A stretch of DNA of 38,202 nt from a virus. The position numbers were made by a program, and so were the translations under genes. This document shows, piece by piece, positions 6,846 through 13,496 of the stretch. Within the stretch, counting starts at the first letter, position 1; every line of letters begins with the position of its first letter. The notes under the pieces were generated by a model. It worked only from the letters and a program-made list of their open reading frames with translations, made no database searches and was not told where the DNA came from. Location: positions 1-38,202 of the IMG/VR virus record IMGVR_UViG_3300046005_000450. One strand, written 5' to 3'.

Positions 6846-6914
6846 AGACAGCAGCGAGTAAAAAGCGCATGGCAATGTGGCAATAATGCCAATGCAGACT
6901 GCAGACTGCAGACT
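6837..6914. repeat. GCAGAC-type heptamer repeats
   Basis: GCAGACA occurs twice in tandem at 6837-6850 and GCAGACT three times in tandem at 6894-6914. Both runs are preceded by GCCAAT, so the block GCCAATGCAGAC is present twice, 58 bp apart. Between them lie further GGCAAT motifs. Confidence 0.8.
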
Positions 6915-7004
6915 GCGATCTGCTGCCAGCTGCGCTGCTGCCTGGCTGCGCTGCGTAATACGCGCGGCTGCCTGCTGCATGCTGGATTCTGTTTGCATTT
7001 TGAT

Positions 7005-7030
7005 GGGGGGGTAGGGCCTTGGGGGAAGGG
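7005..7030 (+). other. Potential G-quadruplex tract
   Basis: Runs of 7, 3, 5 and 3 G on the + strand are separated by spacers of 2, 4 and 2 bases, which satisfies the classic four-run G-quadruplex pattern. The octamer AGGGCCTT also occurs twice here (7013-7020 and 7027-7034). It lies between the repeat array and pqqA. Confidence 0.6.
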
Positions 7031-7187
7031 CCTTCGTGGACGATGGTGTCAGAAGAAATTTTTATTTTTTATTACACTCAACATTGAGCAACAAGAATCA
7101 TGGTTTTCTGTATGGCGATATGTATAAAAAAGAGCAAAATGTATACATATACACAATGACGTGTATAAAAAACAGGAGAATTTGAAC

Positions 7188-7259
7188 ATGTGGACAACAC
7201 CAGCAGCTACAGAAATGCGTTTTGGCTTTGAAGTTACTATGTACGTAATGAACAAGTAG
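7188..7259 (+). CDS. pqqA: PqqA-like precursor peptide of the cofactor PQQ
   Basis: A 23-residue peptide that begins MWTTPAATEMRFG and ends FEVTMYVMNK. It keeps every hallmark of PqqA: length 22-24, an MW-xx-P start, the RxGFEVTMY core, and the Glu15-x-x-x-Tyr19 pair that PqqE crosslinks and from which PQQ is built. The ATG has AGGAG about 9 bases upstream. In cells PqqA is bound by PqqD, crosslinked by the radical-SAM enzyme PqqE and processed further by PqqB, PqqC and proteases; none of those genes is in this genome, so the peptide would depend on host enzymes. It stands alone between the repeat region and the late operon, a typical place for an acquired gene. PQQ serves methanol and other quinoprotein dehydrogenases in the periplasm, which suggests a methylotrophic host. 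Identification rests on the sequence pattern; the function in infection is inference. Confidence 0.9.
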   Translation: MWTTPAATEMRFGFEVTMYVMNK

Positions 7260-7288
7260 TCTAAACATTTGTTTAAACATAGGCGGTT

Positions 7289-7342
7289 AAGCCGACACTA
7301 GAGGATGTAGTAAGTAACGAGTTTTTCGGCTTTCTGCGTTAC
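7289..7342 (+). ncRNA. Possible RNA pseudoknot downstream of pqqA
   Basis: AAGCCGA (7289-7295) is complementary to TCGGCTT (7326-7332), and GTAACG (7314-7319) is complementary to CGTTAC (7337-7342). The two stems interleave (A, B, A', B'), which is the order of an H-type pseudoknot. It could protect the 3' end of a short pqqA transcript or act in cis upstream of the terminase genes. Chance pairing cannot be excluded. Confidence 0.4.
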
Positions 7343-7370
7343 ATGTAATAACTACCCAATCTACGCCCCC

Positions 7371-7399
7371 TTGACACCAGGCATGTAAACCAATAACAT
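7371..7399 (+). promoter_or_regulatory. Sigma70-type promoter for the late operon
   Basis: TTGACA (7371-7376), a 17-base spacer and TAACAT (7394-7399). The -35 box is perfect and the -10 box matches 4 of 6. The predicted transcript start (about 7406) coincides with the ATG of the terminase small subunit, which would make the message leaderless. Confidence 0.62.
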
Positions 7400-7405
7400 G
7401 CGCTA

Positions 7406-7810
7406 ATGACATTCCTATCGATACCTTTTACGCCACGCGAGGTAAAAGCCACCGAATCGCGTTTACAGAAAATATACGACGCAGCCAAGCTGGGTCTGAA
7501 GAATGACTCTTTGGCTCTCGCCGCCGGCATGTTGCCGTCCGAGTACCGGCAACTGTGCCAACTAGACCCCGTAGCGGAGATGGCGGCGCAGAAAGGTAAA
7601 GCAGACGGTGAGCTGGAGATGGCCCAGGTGCTAATCGCCTCCGCTAAAGAAGGCGACGCTAAGTCGGCGCTGGCTGTGTTGCAGCATGCACACGCATGGA
7701 CAGCCAAGACTGAGATAAGTGTGGATGTGTACCAAAAGATAAGTATCACTCAGGCGCTACAAGAAGCGCAATCACGTATCGTTGAAGGCACCGTCGTAGA
7801 CAACCAATAA
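7406..7810 (+). CDS. Terminase small subunit (putative)
   Basis: 134-residue protein placed directly before the large terminase subunit with a TAATG stop/start overlap, which is the standard order of the packaging genes. The N-terminal half is helical and has a phage-like segment (KNDSLALAAGMLPSEYRQL near residues 32-50) that could be a DNA-binding helix-turn-helix. It should recognise the packaging site and load the large subunit. No ribosome binding site precedes the ATG and the promoter ends 6 bases before it, so the message may be leaderless or a later start may be used. Family assignment is by context and general character. Confidence 0.72.
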   Translation: MTFLSIPFTPREVKATESRLQKIYDAAKLGLKNDSLALAAGMLPSEYRQLCQLDPVAEMAAQKGKADGELEMAQVLIASAKEGDAKSALAVLQHAHAWTAKTEISVDVYQKISITQALQEAQSRIVEGTVVDNQ

Positions 7811-9336
7811 TGCAACTACCTATATATAGCTCGGACGAAGAACAACTCCTCATGTCACGGCTGTGGGATCCGCGTGTTGCGGACGACCCTGAAGCGTTCG
7901 TGCTGTTCGCGTTCCCGTGGGGCCAAGCCAACACGCCACTGGCTAAGTTCAAAGGGCCACGTCAGTGGCAGCGCGACGTCTTAAGAACAATCGGCAAGCA
8001 CATAAAAGAAAACCGTGGGCAGGTCGACATGACGACACTGCGCGAGGCGGTCAGTAGCGGACGGGGTATCGGTAAGTCAGCCCTTGTTAGCTGGCTCATA
8101 ATGTGGATGTTGACAACAAGGATCGGCTCCAGCGTCGTGGTGTCAGCCAACAGTGAGTCACAACTGCGGTCAGTCACCTGGGGTGAGCTGACTAAATGGC
8201 AGGCCATGATAATAAACTCACACTGGTGGGAAATCTCGGCAACTAAGCTGGTGCCAGCGAAATGGGTGTGCGAGCTAGTCGAGCGTGACTTGAAAAAGGG
8301 TACGCGGTACTGGGCGGCAGAGGGTAAGCTGTGGTCGGAAGAGAATCCTGACTCATACGCGGGTGTCCACAACCACGACGGGATGATGTTGATATTTGAC
8401 GAGGCCAGTGGTATACCTGACGCAATATGGTCAGTGGGTGCGGGCTTCTTTACAGAGAACATACTAGACCGGTATTGGTTCGCGTTCAGCAACCCGCGTC
8501 GCAACCAAGGCTACTTCTTTGAGTGCTTTAACTCTAAACGGGACTTTTGGCATGGCAGACAAATTGACGCGCGGCAGGTCGAGGACACGGATAAAGCGGT
8601 ATATGAACAGATTATTGCCGAGTATGGTGAGGACAGTAGCCAGGCGCGGGTCGAGGTTTACGGTGAGTTTCCATCGTCAGGCGAAGACCAGTTTATCAGC
8701 CCGACACTCGTTGAGGACGCGTTCAAACGTGAGAGATATAAGGATACGTCTGCGCCTATCGTTATCGGGGTGGATCCCGCGCGAGGAGGTGCCGACAGCA
8801 CGGTCATCGTTGTCCGTCAAGGGCGGGATATCGTTGCTATTAAGCGCTATCAGGGCGAGGACACAATGACTGTCGTAGGTCGGGTGATCGAGGCAATAGA
8901 AGAATACAAACCAGTGATGACCGTCATAGACGAGGGCGGGCTGGGGTACGGCATATTGGACAGGCTAACCGAGCAGCGGTATAAGGTGCGCGGTGTGAAC
9001 TTTGGGTCACGGGCTAAGAACTCGATAATGTGGGGCAACAAGCGGGCCGAGATGTGGGGTGCGATGCGGGAGTGGTTACGCAGCGCCAGCATACCGGAGG
9101 ATAGAAAATTAAAATCGGACTTGACAGGCCCGATGAAAAAGCCTAACAGCAGCGGGACGATATTCTTAGAAGGTAAGAAAGAGATGAAGGCCAGGGGCAT
9201 GGCAAGCCCGGACGCAGCAGACGCGTTATGCGTGACGTTTGCGTTCCCTGTAGCCCATCGTGAATATGTTGACAAAGCTCCCCGTAAGTCGTATGCTACT
9301 GGTAGCGGAGCATCAAGTTCATGGATGGGGAGTTAA
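7810..9336 (+). CDS. Terminase large subunit (packaging ATPase-nuclease)
   Basis: Packaging motor of 508 residues, a normal length. The ATPase domain has a Walker A-type GRGIGKS at residues 84-90 and Walker B LIFDEAS at 194-200. The nuclease domain shows VIGVDPARGGADST near 318-331, VIDEGGLGYG near 374-383 and DAADAL near the C-terminus, the usual acidic residues of the RNase H-like fold. It pumps DNA into the procapsid through the portal and cuts concatemers. It begins the late operon after the small subunit and is followed by a 46-residue gene. Circular assembly of the genome agrees with headful packaging, but the packaging mode is not shown directly. Confidence 0.95.
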   Translation: MQLPIYSSDEEQLLMSRLWDPRVADDPEAFVLFAFPWGQANTPLAKFKGPRQWQRDVLRTIGKHIKENRGQVDMTTLREAVSSGRGIGKSALVSWLIMWMLTTRIGSSVVVSANSESQLRSVTWGELTKWQAMIINSHWWEISATKLVPAKWVCELVERDLKKGTRYWAAEGKLWSEENPDSYAGVHNHDGMMLIFDEASGIPDAIWSVGAGFFTENILDRYWFAFSNPRRNQGYFFECFNSKRDFWHGRQIDARQVEDTDKAVYEQIIAEYGEDSSQARVEVYGEFPSSGEDQFISPTLVEDAFKRERYKDTSAPIVIGVDPARGGADSTVIVVRQGRDIVAIKRYQGEDTMTVVGRVIEAIEEYKPVMTVIDEGGLGYGILDRLTEQRYKVRGVNFGSRAKNSIMWGNKRAEMWGAMREWLRSASIPEDRKLKSDLTGPMKKPNSSGTIFLEGKKEMKARGMASPDAADALCVTFAFPVAHREYVDKAPRKSYATGSGASSSWMGS

Positions 9337-9338
9337 CT

Positions 9339-9479
9339 ATGCCGTTAAAAAAATCACCTAGTAAAGAGGCTTTCCGTGCTAATGTTAAGGCTGAGATAGA
9401 AGCTGGTAAAAAGCCAGCGCAAGCTGTGGCCATCGCCTACAGTGTAAAACGTGAATCAACTAAAAAAGGCAAAAAATGA
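9339..9479 (+). CDS. Small basic conserved phage protein, 46 aa
   Basis: Very basic peptide starting MPLKKSPSKEAFRANVKAE and containing AGKKPAQAVAIAYSVKRE. Short Lys-rich proteins with the same layout (basic head, then a KPxxQAVAIAxS helix) are common near phage packaging genes; their role is not known to me. It starts two bases after the terminase stop and its TGA overlaps the ATG of the GroES gene (ATGA), so it is translated as part of the late operon. DNA or RNA binding would fit its charge but is not shown. Confidence 0.82.
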   Translation: MPLKKSPSKEAFRANVKAEIEAGKKPAQAVAIAYSVKRESTKKGKK

Positions 9480-9763
9480 AATTAAAACCTTTCGGTGAAC
9501 GCATCGTAGTAAAGCAAAAAGAAGAAGAACTAACAACGGCCAGTGGCATTGTACTGGCAAAGCAAGCTGAGAAGAAGTTTGAAGGTGTGATTGTTGCAGC
9601 AGGCCAAGGTGCCATATTAGATAATGGTACGGTCAGAGCGATGACAGTTAAAGTAGGTGACACAATACTGTTCGGTGAGTATTCAGGACAGAAATTTAAA
9701 TACGAAGATGAAAACTATCTTCTTATGAACGAAAAAGATGTTATTGGAGTGATCGATGGATGA
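9476..9763 (+). CDS. GroES-like co-chaperonin
   Basis: 95 residues, the normal length of the GroES/Cpn10 family. It starts MKLKPFGERIVVKQKEEE and has the mobile loop with GIVL at residues 24-27, the hydrophobic contact with GroEL, then the beta-barrel signature with GxxVGDTILFGEYSG and a C-terminal NEKDVIGVIDG. It should cap the host GroEL ring and help fold phage proteins, most likely the coat protein, as phage T4 gp31 does. It is coupled by ATGA to the small basic gene before it and overlaps the portal start by 8 bases, so it is made with the head proteins. Identification is confident from the whole-length pattern. Confidence 0.92.
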   Translation: MKLKPFGERIVVKQKEEELTTASGIVLAKQAEKKFEGVIVAAGQGAILDNGTVRAMTVKVGDTILFGEYSGQKFKYEDENYLLMNEKDVIGVIDG

Positions 9764-11966
9764 TATGGTTACTGTAGGGGTTGTCGCAGAAGGCGCTAAT
9801 AAGCCAAACGACAAAAAAGACATGCTTGCAACGATGCGAAGCCGCTTTACTATGGCGGTTTCTGCGTATTCAGAGAGCCGTGAAGACGAGCTTGATGACT
9901 TACGTTTCGAGGCAGGCTCCCCCGACAATCAGTGGCAATGGCCTGCGGACGTACTGGCTACCCGTGGCTCAGTTCAAGGTCAAACCATCAACGCACGACC
10001 TTGCTTAACAATCAATAAGTTACCGCAACATGTTCATCAAGTTACTAATGAACAACGCCAAAATCGACCTTCGGTGAAGGTAATCCCTGTGGATGATAAC
10101 GCTGACGTAGAGGTCGCGGAGATATTTGAGGGTGTAATTAGGCATATTGAATATATTTCAGATGCAGATGTCGCATACGACACAGCATGTGAAAACCAAG
10201 TCACCTATGGTGAAGGCTACATCCGTGTACTCACTAAATATTGCGACGACAATTCATTTGACCAAGACCTATACATTGGCCGCATCCGCAATTCCTTTAG
10301 TGTTTATATGGATCCTACAATACAAGACCCATGCGGCAGCGATGCTGAGTGGTGTTTTATTACAGAAGACATGACGAAGGCAGAATACGAGCGTCAGTTC
10401 CCTGATGCCGCGCCAATTTCGTCCATGATGCAGCAAGGTGTGGGCGATTCCTCACTAAGTCAATGGTTAACTGAAGACACAGTGCGTATTGCTGAGTATT
10501 TTTACTACGAGCATACGCCAACCAAGCTAAATCTCTACCAAGGCAACATGAGCGCGGTAGAAGGCAGCCGTGACGACAAAGAATTGAAGGCTTTAGGCTT
10601 AAAACCGCTTAAATCACGCATGGCAGACGTTAAAAAGGTCAAATGGCTCAAAACTAACGGCTTTGAAGTGCTAGAAGAACAAGAATGGGCGGGTAAATTT
10701 ATACCTGTTATCCGTGTTGTAGGTAACGAATACGAAGTTGATGGCCGTTTATACGTGTCAGGCTTAATCCGTAACGCAAAAGACGCGCAACGTATGTACA
10801 ACTATTGGGTTTCACAAGAAGCCGAGATGTTGGCACTGGCACCAAAAGCGCCATTCATAGGTTACGGCGGTCAATTTGAGGGCTACGAGACACAATGGAA
10901 GACAGCCAACACGACCAACTGGCCGTATTTAGAGGTTAACCCTGACGTAACAGACGGTGCTGGTGCGGTATTGCCATTACCTCAACGCGCTCAACCGCCT
11001 ATGGCGTCTAGCGGTCTATTACAGGCTAAAGCTGGTGCATCTGACGATATTAAGTCCTCAACTGGCCAATACGACTCCAGTTTAGGTGCGACAAGTAACG
11101 AACGCTCAGGCCGTGCTATCTTAGCGCGTGAAAAACAAGGCGACACAGGCACATATCACTACGTTGACAATTTAGCGCGTGCTATACGTCACTGTGGACG
11201 TCAATTAGTGGACATGATACCTAAAATTTACGATACAGAACGTATTGCTCGTATTATTGGCGTAGATGGCGAAGTAAAACGGGCTAAAATTAACCCGTCA
11301 CAAGCCGAGCCAGTGAAGAAAATTGTTGATGAGTCAGGCATTGTGATTGAAAAAATCTACAATCCTAGCGTTGGTAAGTACGATGTATGCGTATCTACAG
11401 GCCCAAGCTACATGACTAAACGTCAAGAGTCACTTGATGCCATGAGCCAACTATTGCAAGGCAATCCACAACTATGGGCTGTGGCTGGCGATTTATTCGT
11501 TAAAAACATGGACTGGCCTGGCGCACAAGAAATGGCTAAACGCTTTGCTAAGACTATTGATCCTAAACTACTAAGCGATGCCGATGAAGACCCAGCATTG
11601 CAAGCAGCACAGCAACAACTTGAAGCTATGGGCCAAGAGCTAGACCAATTACACGGCATGTTGCAAAACGTCAGCAAGTCTATGGAAGCGCAAGACTTGG
11701 CAATCAAAGAACAAGAGGCTAACATTAAAGCATACGACGCTGAAACTAAACGTATCAGCGCAGTGCAGGCAAGCATGTCACCTGAACAAATCCAAGACAT
11801 AGTCATGGGTACAGTTCACGGTATGATGGACAGCGGCGACTTAATTGGCGAGATGCCTGGTAGAGAAATGCCTGACGAAACTGCTGAACAGCCTGAAGGC
11901 ATGATGCCTGAAGAACAAATGCAACCCGAACAACCAATGATGCCGCCTGAAGGAATACAACAATGA
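9756..11966 (+). CDS. Portal protein, P22 gp1-like
   Basis: 736 residues, close to the 725 of P22 gp1. The N-terminal half contains typical P22-type portal features such as RPCLTINKLPQHVHQVTNEQ near residues 80-100, followed by NRPSVKVIPVDD and YDTACENQVTYGEGY. The C-terminal 120 residues are helical and Gln/Met/Glu-rich, resembling the barrel of P22-like portals. Twelve copies should form the ring at one head vertex for DNA entry and exit. It follows terminase and GroES and precedes scaffold and coat genes, as expected. The last 40 residues are low-complexity (Met, Pro, Glu, Gln), possibly disordered. Confidence 0.92.
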   Translation: MDDMVTVGVVAEGANKPNDKKDMLATMRSRFTMAVSAYSESREDELDDLRFEAGSPDNQWQWPADVLATRGSVQGQTINARPCLTINKLPQHVHQVTNEQRQNRPSVKVIPVDDNADVEVAEIFEGVIRHIEYISDADVAYDTACENQVTYGEGYIRVLTKYCDDNSFDQDLYIGRIRNSFSVYMDPTIQDPCGSDAEWCFITEDMTKAEYERQFPDAAPISSMMQQGVGDSSLSQWLTEDTVRIAEYFYYEHTPTKLNLYQGNMSAVEGSRDDKELKALGLKPLKSRMADVKKVKWLKTNGFEVLEEQEWAGKFIPVIRVVGNEYEVDGRLYVSGLIRNAKDAQRMYNYWVSQEAEMLALAPKAPFIGYGGQFEGYETQWKTANTTNWPYLEVNPDVTDGAGAVLPLPQRAQPPMASSGLLQAKAGASDDIKSSTGQYDSSLGATSNERSGRAILAREKQGDTGTYHYVDNLARAIRHCGRQLVDMIPKIYDTERIARIIGVDGEVKRAKINPSQAEPVKKIVDESGIVIEKIYNPSVGKYDVCVSTGPSYMTKRQESLDAMSQLLQGNPQLWAVAGDLFVKNMDWPGAQEMAKRFAKTIDPKLLSDADEDPALQAAQQQLEAMGQELDQLHGMLQNVSKSMEAQDLAIKEQEANIKAYDAETKRISAVQASMSPEQIQDIVMGTVHGMMDSGDLIGEMPGREMPDETAEQPEGMMPEEQMQPEQPMMPPEGIQQ

Positions 11967-12325
11967 AAGCCTGTGACTTTGTAGGAATACTATTCTTAGC
12001 TAGGGATGTAGCGCACTCTGTACATCTAAATACTAGAAGCTACTCTAAGCATAAAGCACTACGTGGCTTTTATGACAATGTTATTGACCTGGCAGACAAC
12101 TTTGCTGAAGCCTACCAAGGCCGCCACGGTTTGATGGGGCCTATATCGCTTCAGTCAGCTAAAAAAACTACAAACATTATTGACTTTTTACAGAATCAAT
12201 TAGAAGAAATTGAAGCTGATCGTTACAAAATATGCGACGAAACAGATTCTCCCCTACAGAACATAATTGACGAAATTATAGGTCTATACCTATCAACCTT
12301 GTATAAATTACGGTTCTTAGCATGA
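11963..12325 (+). CDS. Conserved phage protein, DUF5856-like
   Basis: 120-residue helical protein beginning MKACDFVGILFLARDVAHS and containing HLNTRSYSKHKAL, NVIDLADNFAEAYQGRHG and a C-terminal helix. The ARDVAHSxHLxTxSYxxH and DLADxFAExYQGRHG patterns match a conserved phage family that I know as DUF5856, four-helix in appearance with His and Glu residues that recall ferritin-like folds. The role is unknown. It overlaps the portal stop by an ATGA junction and lies in the head-gene block, so a head or host-directed function during assembly is possible. Confidence 0.75.
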   Translation: MKACDFVGILFLARDVAHSVHLNTRSYSKHKALRGFYDNVIDLADNFAEAYQGRHGLMGPISLQSAKKTTNIIDFLQNQLEEIEADRYKICDETDSPLQNIIDEIIGLYLSTLYKLRFLA

Positions 12326-12522
12326 CAATAGCTGTTGCCCACTCAACTACGGCTGATGATAGCTTTAGTGCAACCGGTGCAATAGCATGGAACGCTAATC
12401 ATACTTTAACAGGCGTAGGAACAATGGCTGAACAGAACGCAAATTCTGTGGCCATTACAGGCGGCACGATTACTGTGACTACATTAACTGCCACGTCAGG
12501 CATATCAGGCGGAGCGTTTTAA
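12322..12522 (+). CDS. Small Thr/Gly-rich structural-type protein, 66 aa
   Basis: Begins MTIAVAHSTTADDSFSATG and contains AEQNANSVAITGGTITVTTL, a beta-repeat pattern common in phage fibre and head-fibre proteins. It ends GISGGAF, very like the end of the gene at 18751-19164 (GISGGNF). It overlaps the previous gene by ATGA-type coupling and its stop overlaps the start of the Phe/Gly-rich gene. It could be a decoration or head-fibre part. This is inference from composition. Confidence 0.65.
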   Translation: MTIAVAHSTTADDSFSATGAIAWNANHTLTGVGTMAEQNANSVAITGGTITVTTLTATSGISGGAF

Positions 12523-12638
12523 TGAATAGCTTTTTTGGTGGCAGTTTTTTTGCGGGTGGGTTTTTTCAGGGTATTATTATTGCAGCACAACAATTATGGG
12601 TCGAAATTCGATCCTTTACACAAAGTAGGAGAATTTAG
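12522..12638 (+). CDS. Phe/Gly-rich small protein, 38 aa
   Basis: Starts MNSFFGGSFFAGGFFQG, three FF-GG units, followed by a hydrophobic segment and a basic end (SFTQSRRI). The start overlaps the stop of the previous gene (TAATG) and the next gene begins directly after its stop, which supports real translation. The coding sequence contains runs of six, seven and six T. The motif is seen in small phage proteins near head genes, but I cannot name a function. It could also be the displaced tail of the preceding protein, because both share GG-F units. Confidence 0.6.
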   Translation: MNSFFGGSFFAGGFFQGIIIAAQQLWVEIRSFTQSRRI

Positions 12639-12944
12639 ATGGCAACAACATTAAAAGCAATTACCTCGCGCTTAGGGTATCAGCAAATTACTGATTTAAG
12701 CGGCGCAACCTTTTTAACAGTACCTGTTAAAAATCTTAGCGGATTAGCAGGTGGGCCTTCAATCGCTCTTATTACGCCTGAAGCTCAAGCAGTACGTTGG
12801 CGCGATGATGGTGTAGCTCCTACTTCTACTGTTGGTATGCCACTTGCAGTAGGCGTAACACTACAGTACGATGGTGACTTAACTCAAATTCGTTTTATTG
12901 AGCAAGCTGGCGGTGCTAAATTAAACATTAGCTACTACGCATAG
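12639..12944 (+). CDS. Putative head decoration-type protein, 101 aa
   Basis: Beta-rich protein starting MATTLKAITSRLGYQQITDLS, with QAVRWRDDGVAPTSTVGMPLAVG in the middle and an IRFIEQAGGAKLNISYY end. The RWRDDGVxPTxxxGxPL segment is a recurring pattern in small phage structural proteins. It is preceded by AGGAGAATTTAG and lies between the portal and scaffold genes. A small virion surface or head protein is likely; exact family not identified. Confidence 0.7.
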   Translation: MATTLKAITSRLGYQQITDLSGATFLTVPVKNLSGLAGGPSIALITPEAQAVRWRDDGVAPTSTVGMPLAVGVTLQYDGDLTQIRFIEQAGGAKLNISYYA

Positions 12945-12953
12945 GGGTCTAAA

Positions 12954-13445
12954 ATGAACATTACTAATGATGCAGGTAGCCTAGACTCAGGCAAATTCCT
13001 TGAGTATATCAAGAAAAATTTAAGCTCAGACGTAGCTCAATTGGTTGCAACTAAAGACGAATTGGCTAAACGCCAAGGCGCACTTTCAGCCGTTGAAGCA
13101 ACTATTAAAGCTAAAGATGCTGCTGATGCGTACGCATTAAGCAAAAAAGTAGACGCGGATGCTATATTAGAGAAAGCTAAAGAAGCTAAAGCTACGGCTG
13201 AAGCATTAGTAGCCGAACTTAAAAATAACGGCGCAGAACTTGAAGCTAGAATTGCGGTAAATGACGCTGAATTAGCGCAACGCGAAAAAGATGTTGCAAC
13301 ACGCGAGAAAAAAGTTCAAGCTAATGCAAATGAGCTTGATGTTCGCTTTGGTGAACTTAAAGCAGAAAATGACAAACTGGATGCCGCAACTGCCGCGCTT
13401 GACGCTCGCATTAAAGCATTTCAGGACAGTATTAAGAATATTTAG
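12954..13445 (+). CDS. Coiled-coil protein, 163 aa, scaffold-like
   Basis: Almost wholly helical, Lys/Glu/Ala-rich protein with long heptad patterns (for example AKEAKATAEALVAELKNNG near residues 75-95 and ELAQREKDVATREKKV near 103-118). There are no membrane segments or enzyme motifs. Its place just before the clear scaffold gene and its composition suggest an accessory assembly or scaffold protein. It may instead be a minor internal head protein. No family name is certain. Confidence 0.72.
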   Translation: MNITNDAGSLDSGKFLEYIKKNLSSDVAQLVATKDELAKRQGALSAVEATIKAKDAADAYALSKKVDADAILEKAKEAKATAEALVAELKNNGAELEARIAVNDAELAQREKDVATREKKVQANANELDVRFGELKAENDKLDAATAALDARIKAFQDSIKNI

Positions 13446-13496
13446 TTTTAATCCGTATCGGTAAGGTTAACCGAGATTCCGTTAAGGGATAATAAA

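Larger units (their letters stand above)
6375..7187. other. Gene-free regulatory region with repeat arrays (candidate origin)
   Basis: About 0.8 kb with no gene I can support. It holds the promoter of the minus operon, more than ten ATTGGCAAT/ATTGTCAT-type motifs at 6466-6890, heptamer repeats at 6837-6914, CTG-rich repeats to about 6990, a G-rich tract at 7005-7030 and the leader of pqqA. It separates a leftward from a rightward operon. Iterated motifs next to AT-rich stretches (for example 6605-6622) are typical of iteron origins; a multi-site operator is the main alternative. Confidence 0.65.

Noticed and set aside
6662-6892. Minus-strand frame of 76 codons over the iterons
   Set aside because: Its residues are dictated by the repeats (repeated GNIVI, LAILSF) and no start signal is present.
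6816-6998. Minus-strand frame of 60 codons starting MQTESSMQQAA
   Set aside because: It has no ribosome site and runs through the heptamer and iteron repeats, which explain its repeated residues. It resembles the start of the 50-residue gene (MQTE) only briefly.
7128-7187. Short + strand frame near 7099 starting MVFCMAIC before pqqA
   Set aside because: No ribosome binding site and no recognisable pattern; it overlaps the likely pqqA leader.
7962-8504. 180-codon minus-strand frame in the large terminase gene
   Set aside because: Shadow of the terminase ATPase domain; the product shows no domain and no start signal.
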